64,000 nucleotides of DNA, from positions 15,562,001-15,626,000 of the forward strand of contig JBANAY010000003.1 in NCBI GenBank assembly GCA_037952775.1, written 5' to 3'. The DNA is from Clonostachys chloroleuca (taxonomy: Eukaryota; Ascomycota; Sordariomycetes; Hypocreales; Bionectriaceae). Shown here piece by piece: positions 57,101 through 64,000 of this stretch. A program made the position numbers and the translations under genes. The notes beneath the pieces are model-generated. The model was not told the DNA's origin. It did no database searches and worked only from the letters and a program-made list of their open reading frames with translations. Numbering within the stretch: the stretch's first letter is position 1; every line of letters starts with the position of its first letter.

Positions 57101-57606
57101 GAAAAGCAGGCAGTCCGGAGGCGATGAAGCAGGAGACGAGGCCATCGCCCGCCCCTACAGCCACAAAGATAGAAAGTCGTCTATTTGGCGCGCCGCCAAG
57201 TAGCGTTCCAATGATAAATACTACACTTTTAGGCGCATCACCAGCCACCGCCGCGAGCCATGAGGACATAGGCGCAGTTCCAAGTACCACTGAGGCTAAG
57301 ACAACTGATAGTAGTGGTCTATTTGGGACAAATGCAGGCCAGACAATGCCAAAGAAAGAAACAACATTAGCTTTCGGCGCTGCAGGCCAATGGAATACTC
57401 CATTTAGCGTATCCAACTACACAACATCAAGCGGCGCGTCTGGTGACTTCGCTCAGGTGTCTGGCAAATCGGCACAGCTACCATCAAGGCGGGTACTTAC
57501 CAACAGCCGTTTATCCCTAAAGAGCAAGTCTAGCCAGGAAAAGGATTCCAAAGATCCCTTTTGCTTCTCGTTTTCTGGTTCTCAAAATGCGTCCAACGAT
57601 GAATGA
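54150..57606 (+). CDS. Dynamin-like GTPase with disordered FG-motif tail
   Basis: A large GTPase of the fungal dynamin/Mx-like group. G1 is GERSSGKSA (residues 49-57) and G4 is TKLD (229-232). The G3 motif reads DLPDFG where dynamins have DLPG, and the G2 region (NGSYSKLAIEV) lacks the usual Thr, so hydrolysis may be altered. The stalk and GED follow (AVENCLVTDIPEIFTP). At A4 (56133-56136) one more A restores the frame through NEQLNKLGQEGEDARDERES to a 53-nt intron (56268-56320). Splicing then leads in frame into PTRTPLLEWDLIPSPKNPSG and a 400-residue Ser/Thr/Pro-rich tail ending at 57606 with FG motifs (RLFGAPP, GLFGTN, LAFGAAG). If the one-base gap is real, the protein stops at 56198 without the tail. 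Confidence 0.7.
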
Positions 57607-58031
57607 AACCTAAACGATGTAGTGTTTGGATTTCAACTCGTTGCACTGATAACTGACCAAATTTTACGCCTTACAATTGCTCTACAAAATTTTGGAAAGA
57701 AATGTCGGTGTCTTTTTCACTCTCGCAAGTGAAAGAGGAAGAGAAATACAAAAGAGTTGATAGTTGCTGATCAAACATCTAAATGGCCTGATATTATTGA
57801 TGCAATAAGCTGAGCGTGGTTTTACGATAATGTTGGGATAACATTCCTGTGAGAGCTAGAGAGGATGGACTATATACGCAGTTGGGCTTCTTTATCTATG
57901 CTCGATCTTCCACTTTTGAATGAAACCTAGGAATAATCTTCATCACTCGAGCCTGTTTCGCCGCTGTAATCCTAGTAAGGCTGTTCTGAGTGCCGTTTAA
58001 TCGTCATCAGCTTATGCTCCGTAGCCTATGT
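57607..58031. other. Convergent 3' region
   Basis: This region lies between the convergent dynamin-like gene and the minus-strand regulator. No feature apart from presumed 3' untranslated DNA. Confidence 0.4.
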
Positions 58032-60256
58032 TTATATCCATGTCGAGGCCGGAATACCGCTCAAGTCTTCAGTTGCCTCCCAAAGCATGGTCAAATCCAC
58101 CAAGTCCATAGGCATCGGCGGCGCATCCTCTACATTAGGCTCATGAGGCATGATGTCGGATGAGAGCCATGACGGCTGCTGAAGCTCTGGGCTCGTCCCC
58201 TCTGTGCGGGCCGTGGCCGGCGAGTCTCGCAATCTGCCTCCCCCTTGGGACGACTTGTTGAGGTCTGCCAGCACGGCTGTCACAGCAACGTCAAAGGCGT
58301 CGCGTTTGAACTGGAAGGTTGGGAAGCGTTCCACCATCCCCCAGAGCACCGAGGAGCACGCGTGCAGGGTGGATTCGAAGGAGCGGAACCCAATGAATTC
58401 TCGCAGCTGGGCGGAGGTGACGTATCCGTACATGAGGGCTGTGCCTGCGGAATACAGGTTGTTCACGGCTTGCCAGTAGATGGTGAGTTTCTTTTCGAGG
58501 AAGAATTTCCTGTTGAGCTGGATGATCCGGATCGCGGATTGCGTCATGGCAACCAGCTGTGCCCCCGAAGGCTCGGGATTGTTGGGTGACGGGCGGTAGA
58601 GGTACGCCAACGCGGTGTGGTAGGTGAGTTCGAAGGTCTCTATCACCGTTTCATCGCGGGCGTTGAGCATGTCTCTGCGGGGGTTGTTTCAAACCACCTG
58701 TTGATGCGGTCTCGCATTCGTTGCTGCCACTGTTCCATATTGACTGGGCCGTACGGCGGTGGGGGCTTTTCGTTGAGGACCATCCTCATCTCCGATTGGA
58801 TTTGGCGGTATCTGAACAGGTGGATGCTCACCAGCTTGGAGCCGGATAGTTTTTCGTCGGACGTCTCGATTCCTTCTGGTTTTATAAGGTGATCGTCGAC
58901 TCCAGTGGGGAACTGGCAGATACAATGTAAGATTATGGTGGTACAGAGAGACTGAAAAGAAAAAGAGGCAGCGCTTTTTGTTATACCTTGACATCGATGG
59001 CCCCGTCTGATAAACATGAAGGGAGCCCCTGAGAGATGGAGATGTTGCGGTCCATCGAGTAGGCTACCCAGAAAGTTCTACGCCGGATGTCGAGCGTCAA
59101 TGCATCCGGGGAATCGGCCGGTGTCGGATCAAGGTGAAGTCCCAGCTCGACAGCAAGCCGGAATGCTGCACCGACAGTATTCCATACGGTCCATAGAGTT
59201 GGGTGAAAGTAGAAATACTGTCCGATGAGAAGAAGGGCCTGCACTCCCTCGACACCTTCAGGCAAGCCAGCCTCCATCAGGGCTGAAAGAGCGGCCTGAT
59301 GGTAGCGATCAGCCACGGACGTGGGAATCCTGGCTGGATCCTGCTTCTGCATCGTCAAAAGGGCGATGGCGAAAACTTCGAGGACAAAGAAGACGGCAAT
59401 TCTAGAAATGGAGGTGGTATGGGTCTGAGTGAGGTCGATTACGTGAGGCATCTCGTATACAAGAGCCAGCTTTTTTGTGAAGGTGGGCTCGTGCAACAGT
59501 GGCATGCCAAGGTTGGCGGAGAGGAAGAACTCTCTGGTGAGGTTTTCTGCGACCTCTTTCGCAGGAAGGGTACTAGGACCAGTGTTGAGATTATCAACAA
59601 AGTCAGTTGTAGGTTGCTGTAACTGCTCTTGCTGACCCCGACAATGAGAAGGCCTTGCAAGAAGTAGGCCGCGCAACAGAAGCTTGGAGAACTCGGCCTC
59701 TGGTTTTGCAACCCCGCTCTGCTCGAGGATACGGATGGCCTCGAGAGGCCGTGTTGTGATATCACTCAGAACAGCATGTGAGTGTGAGCTTGCAGTCTCC
59801 GGTGAGGTTCCTGCTACTGCTTCTAGGAGATAGGCAAAAGGGCCCGATTCTGACGCTCTTCCCGGGGCTCGAGTAGCGGTCGAGGGCTGCTGGTCCAAGA
59901 GGTCTTCCTCTGGGGCACCGTCATCTCGCAGCTTGGATTCTAGAAACGCCACACGCTCCTCGAGACTTTGCACGTAGCTAGTAGATTTGCAGATCCGTCA
60001 GCATCGACATGCAAATGGACGGGCAGGAAGCAAAAGGCATAGGGCCAAAGGGAACGGCAGCTCACCCTCTTGGAACCTGTCGATTAGCTGCGGGCTCAAA
60101 GCCGTAGCATTCGACGCCGGCGGACTCGCAGGGGCGGCACCTGGGCAGTTTCCGGTCACAGCGCTTCTTCTTCTGACGGCAGCGTACGCAGGCCGTGGTG
60201 CCCACCTTGAATCGGGACACACGATCTGCAGGGGCGGACGAAGGGGGTGAGTCCAT
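58032..60256 (-). CDS. Zn(II)2Cys6 transcription factor, one frame gap
   Basis: A nuclear regulator. I start at 60256 (MDSPPSSAPADRV), since the ATG at 60430 adds an unlikely leader. The cluster is ACVRCRQKKKRCDRKLPRC-RPC-ESAGVEC: C-x2-C-x6-C-x6-C-x2-C-x6-C. After the first intron a coiled-coil dimerisation helix follows (YVQSLEERVAFLESKL), then the fungal-specific TF domain (AKEVAENLTREFF, RRRTFWVAYSMDRNIS, LPSCLSDGAIDV). Near the C-terminus a G5/C5 run (58679-58683) needs one more base to join WFETTP to DMLNARDETVIETFELTYH. The protein ends at 58032. Its neighbours towards the right, an oxidase and a transporter, are plausible targets. Confidence 0.75.
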
Positions 60257-60925
60257 CTGCGAGAGCCGAGCGGCGGGAAGTGCGTTGATGGTCTGTTTGG
60301 GATGCAGATGCATCAAGATGACTCCAGTTGTCTCGTCATAGGCGAATGCGCGCAGACACACGGCTAGGTAATACTTAATAATGGAGCACTGCGGGGACGC
60401 GGGGAGTAGTCGAAGGATATCTACATCCATCTACATAAGGTACTCTGTGCAAAATGCCTTCTCCAAGTAGATCCTTCAAGGTGTTTATTCGTTAGGGCTT
60501 GAAGCACCTTGGACGTTGCAATTGTGAATCATTCATTGCTCTTTAAAAGCAATACATCACATCAAGAAAGGCCGCAGAATTAGGAGATACTTAGCACGAG
60601 GTCTGTACTGGTACCGGGCCCCTTATCTTGAGCAGGCTTCCCCGGGCACAGACTCGCTATGGTTATTGGTCAACTATTCCCTTATCTTGGGGAGTTTGTA
60701 CGGAACATAATGGGGGTTTCTGAAAAGTCCTCCACTGTCTATCAGGGGATAACAGAAGATGATAGCCGAGCTCCTTGCCGGAAACTTGCGCCGTTTGCGC
60801 TGGAGAAGTGGGAGGTTATTTTAGAGACTCTACATGTAGATGCTACGATGTCGCATTGTGATACCTTCTACTCCGTAGTGTTGCCTGCCTTGTATAGTTT
60901 CACCAATAGTAACAGACCTGTGTTT
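60257..60925. other. Intergenic stretch between regulator and oxidase
   Basis: This is presumably the promoter of the regulator (minus) and the 3' end of the oxidase gene. The plus-strand open frame at 60659-61216 is discounted because its second half is antisense to the oxidase exon. Confidence 0.4.
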
Positions 60926-62317
60926 TCACAGGCGACTGCGAACGACATGGGCCAGTTCCTGGGCGGCCCCCCGTACTCGAGGCGCATTCCCCTCGCTCGT
61001 CCCCTTCGTTCCAAACGCCCATTTCGCTGCCAGCTTACTGTCCAGCTTTCCTTCCATCGAGTCCAATACCAGGTCCCCGATAGTAGGGAGAAACTTCCAC
61101 GCGTGCGCCGAACCCCCAGTAGCAACGTGGACACCGGCAATCCTCGGATGGGGCGCAATAATGAAGTCAGCCGATGGTGTTTGGGAAAGCCTAACAAGAC
61201 AGGACATAGTCAGTAATGCGCGCGCCTAATCTATACATGCTGGGACTTACCAGCACAGTTTCGTTCGGTCAAACGGGCGATCGGCCAGTTGAGGCATCAT
61301 CTCCCGGAGGTTGTCGCGCAGAGCCTTCTCCGCGTCGAGGGGAATCTGATCGGTCGGACTCGTCACCACGGTCCGCGGCAGCGACGTTCTTATCGTCTTG
61401 GAAGGGTCCTCCGGGTGCGGGATGACTACCGTGTTTCTGTAGCCAGCTGACCGGCGGAGGCACTTGATCTCGCCCCGGTACGGAGGGAAGAGATTGAATC
61501 CAGTGTCAAAGTTGGTGGTGATGGACATGTTCTTCCACTTGACCGCCTCATCGTCAGTCAACTTTATCCAGGCCACCTCGATCGCCGAGGGTATAATCAG
61601 GTCATCAAGGTATACGAGCTTGTTTGACCATGCACCTGCTGCCACCAGCGTGAGATCCGCGCTGAGCGTCTGGCCGTTCTCGAGGATGACGCCTCTGGCC
61701 TGCTGACCGGAGACGGCAAGTCTATCGACGGGGACGCCGCACCGGAATACAATGGAGGGCTGCGCAAGGCATCGCTCGTAGTAGATCCGAACGCACTCCC
61801 TGGCATCGATGAATGCATCGTCCATGTTCCTGTACCCAATGTTCCACCGCTTCCGGCGGCCAAGTGATGCGTCGCTCACGGGCTGAGCCGCCCTGCCGTG
61901 GATGCTCTGGAAAACTGCCTCAGGAGACTTCATCTCAACGGGATCGCCGCCGAGACCCTTATCAGCGCGAGCCCTAACTGCTGCCAGGTTCTTCTTGTAC
62001 AAATCGAGCATCGGGCCTGGCGTGCCCTCTGCCACAAAGGACATGCCCTGCTTGAAGTAGAACCGGCTCAGCTCTGGGTCCTGCTCAATTTTCTTCTGTG
62101 CCTTTTCGGCCAGCTCGGCGTAGAGCGGATCGCCATAGTCCGCCCTGATGCATCTTGTTGTATCGACGCTCGTGCCGTCCTCCACCGGCGGTGTTAGCCG
62201 GTCAACAATTGTGACCTTGGTTGATGGATGCCTGCGGGCGATGGCTAGTGCAGTCGACAAGCCGAAGATGCCAGCGCCGATGATAATGACCGACTGTGGG
62301 ACAGGCTTAGATGACAT
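60926..62317 (-). CDS. FAD-dependent amine oxidase (fructosyl amino acid/saccharopine oxidase-like)
   Basis: Two exons (62317-61251 and 61190-60926), spliced length 1332 nt, encode 443 residues. It belongs to the DAO family of flavin oxidases that act on secondary amines such as fructosyl amino acids, saccharopine, pipecolate or sarcosine. The dinucleotide motif is IIIGAGIFGLSTALAIARR (G14-x-G16-x-x-G19). It also has DTTRCIRADYGDPLYAELA, AGAWSNKLV and the late family block TKLCWLSQTPSADFIIAPHP, which is formed only across the intron. The exact substrate cannot be read from sequence. No C-terminal SKL-type peroxisomal signal is seen (the end is RSRL; SRL would be a PTS1 variant only if exactly terminal, as here, so peroxisomal targeting is possible). 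It is divergently transcribed from a transporter. Confidence 0.85.
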
Positions 62318-62828
62318 GGTTTTGGGTTTATGCTTCTGGGTATTATAGGAGCTGTGGCATTGGTATTATTGCAGATGCCTCTCTTTCACCATTCTGGTAC
62401 CATCTAGCGTGGACTGCTCTTATATACAGAACTACCACCGCGGAAATCACCGCACTCCCACTTCGCTTACGACGCTGTACAAACGATACAGCGCAGTACA
62501 GAATCATTTACAGCCAATGATCTTCCAGGCGCTTTAAGGATATAGCATTGGGGGAGATATCCAGTGGATCAAAAGGCGGGGACACTGCGCATATCTGGGG
62601 CAAAGAACTGGACTGCCCGGTGAATGCCGCCGCGGAGAGTCGCGATCCTCCTTTCTTTACTCTTAGTGGCGGTATTCGCCGCCGCGTTACTCAAGATGCT
62701 GGCCGGTTTCCTGTTTCCATACCGGTGGACGGAATACATAAAGCTGCATGAAGTTTGCATTGTTTGTCACCGACTCAAAGGTGGGAACAAGTCATAAGTT
62801 GCTTCCTGCTGCATTACCCACCGATACC
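62318..62828. promoter_or_regulatory. Divergent promoter, oxidase and transporter
   Basis: A 511-bp region is shared by the two genes. A TATA-like CTTATATA (62419-62426, read on the minus strand) lies about 100 bp from the oxidase ATG. CGG-N6-CCG at 62670-62681 is an inverted CGG pair of the kind bound by dimeric Zn2Cys6 regulators. Other CCG/CGG triplets are clustered nearby. Confidence 0.45.
62670..62681. promoter_or_regulatory. CGG-N6-CCG palindrome, possible Zn2Cys6 site
   Basis: An inverted CGG pair with 6-bp spacing lies inside the divergent promoter. Binding by the neighbouring regulator (58032-60256) is inference only. Confidence 0.3.
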
Positions 62829-64000
62829 ATGGAGTCAGGCAAAGCCACTCGGGACGATACGTCCATCAAGATGGCCCAGGAGGACGCCATGTCCGTCGCG
62901 GAGGAGCATATCCTCATCGCCCCAGAGGAAGAAAAGGCGCTGCTTCGCAAAATCGACATGCGTCTGATGCCCACCATATGGGTGTTGTACCTCTTGTCGT
63001 ATGCGGACCGAACCAAGTTAGTAACCTCCCAGTACAACTCTCATAGGAACTTGCTTGCTAACATATAGCCTGCAGCATAGGAAACGCCAAAGTTGCCGGC
63101 ATGGCTGACGATCTCCATCTGACCTCGAACCAGTACTCGATGACACTCGTCATCTTCTTCATCACTTATGTCATTTTCGAAATCCCAAGTAACCTCATCC
63201 TCGCCCGTACCAGACCTTCACTCTACATCCCAGCCATCATGGTCGCCTGGGGGGCTGTCACCTGCTGCATGTCTCTTGTCCATAGCTATGAGGGTCTCTT
63301 GGCTGCTCGCGTTGTCTTGGGTATCTTCGAGGCTGGCTTTGCCCCGGGCATCATGTTCATTCTTTCGTCGTGGTACAAAAAGCACGAGCAGGCGAAGCGC
63401 TTCACCATATTCTATTCCGCGGCCGTGCTTTCAGGCGCCTTTGGGGGTATTGTAGCCGGTGCCATCACAGGGAGTCTGGACGGCGTCCATGGCATCCGGG
63501 GATGGAAGTGGCTCTTCGTAGGCTTAGTTCTAGTTCGCTTCTCAATGAGGCCGTTCACGCTGACAAGCATGGCTTTAGATCATCGAAGGCGTTGCCACCA
63601 TCGGCTGCGCAATCATCGCGATCCCACTGCTCCTTGATTTCCCAATGAACACACGGGGCTTTACCCCAGTGGAGAGGGAGCTCGCCATCCGGCGCTTGCT
63701 GGCCGATAACGTCACGGCGAGAACAGAAGATGAGGCTCCGATGGCTCACTTGGAGGCGGTTCGCAGGTCGCTGACGGATTGGAGAGTCTGGATGCTGGCA
63801 ATTGGATACGTGGTGAGTATCGAGACAGGGTGTAATTATTGGCCAGAGGCTAACAATAGTCAACCAGTCTCTGGGAGGATCAGGAACAATGTCATATTTC
63901 TACCCGACTCTGGTTCAGGGCTTGGGATACACTTCGCATATGGCTCAGTATAGTGAGTATTTCCCCTTTACATACCATGCCCGCCCGCATTTCTAACGTC
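62829..64000 (+). CDS. MFS transporter, Dal5/allantoate permease-like (3' end beyond window)
   Basis: A plasma-membrane anion:cation symporter-family protein. The ATG at 62829 (MESGKATRDD) gives the usual acidic cytosolic tail and LRKIDMRLMPTIWVLYLLSYADRTNIGNAKVAGM, the last part formed by splicing out an intron (about 63018-63078). TM2-TM6 follow (SMTLVIFFITYVIFEIPSNL, GLLAARVVLGIFEAGFAPG, YSAAVLSGAFGGIVAGAI). After a second intron comes IIEGVATIGCAIIAIPLLLDFP, the central loop, and after a third intron SLGGSGTMSYFYPTLVQGLG. The window ends inside the next intron. Members carry allantoate, nicotinate, pantothenate or similar organic anions. Confidence 0.85.

Noticed and set aside
56424..57416. 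330-codon minus-strand ORF
   Set aside because: Antisense of the Ser/Thr/Pro-rich dynamin tail; low complexity leaves the opposite strand open. No splice signals or domain.
60659..61216. 185-codon plus-strand ORF
   Set aside because: Its second half is antisense to exon 2 of the FAD oxidase, and the first half has no recognisable feature.

Overview
The window is nuclear DNA from a filamentous ascomycete (Pezizomycotina). The evidence is short spliceosomal introns (about 50-125 nt, GT-AG with CTAAC/CTGAC branch sites), three Zn(II)2Cys6 regulators, two class II hydrophobin domains, a NACHT-WD40 (NWD) receptor-like gene, and Fot1/pogo and Mutator-like DNA transposons. Class II hydrophobins lean towards Sordariomycetes, but I cannot fix the genus. 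Gene models below were built by joining open frames across visible splice sites; lengths divisible by three after splicing are noted where checked.

Layout. 1-5.4 kb is gene-poor with a nucleotidyltransferase-fold gene and old repeats. 5.4-8.1 kb is an intact eight-exon Zn2Cys6 regulator. 8.2-10.3 kb is a metacaspase whose 3' part is replaced by a degraded Mutator-like transposase fragment. 10.86-12.70 kb is an apparently intact pogo/Fot1 transposon. 14.06-18.0 kb is a tandem array of about 2-kb units carrying a Myb/SANT-like ORF. 18.3-22.9 kb holds cell-surface genes: a Thr-rich hydrophobin fusion, a GPI-anchor-like protein and a small class II hydrophobin. 25.1-28.6 kb holds a dynamin fragment, a foldback repeat, a DUF7730-type gene and a truncated dispersed ORF. 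28.88-31.84 kb is a Mutator-like element. 33.3-37.3 kb is a NWD gene with many one-base gaps. 38.8-42.7 kb holds an unknown gene and remnants of a GAF/histidine-kinase gene and a PD-(D/E)XK-type gene.

From 44.5 kb the DNA is more gene-dense: a DJ-1/PfpI protein, an UNC93-like transporter, a Gal80-like oxidoreductase, a Zn2Cys6 regulator, a long dynamin-like GTPase with an FG-containing tail, and at the right edge a Zn2Cys6 regulator, a FAD amine oxidase and a Dal5-like transporter. The last three look like a small catabolic cluster with a divergent promoter between oxidase and transporter.

A recurring theme is that most broken frames are repaired by adding one base to a short homopolymer. 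This fits either deletion-biased decay or undercalled homopolymers in the assembly, and it decides whether several genes are truly dead.
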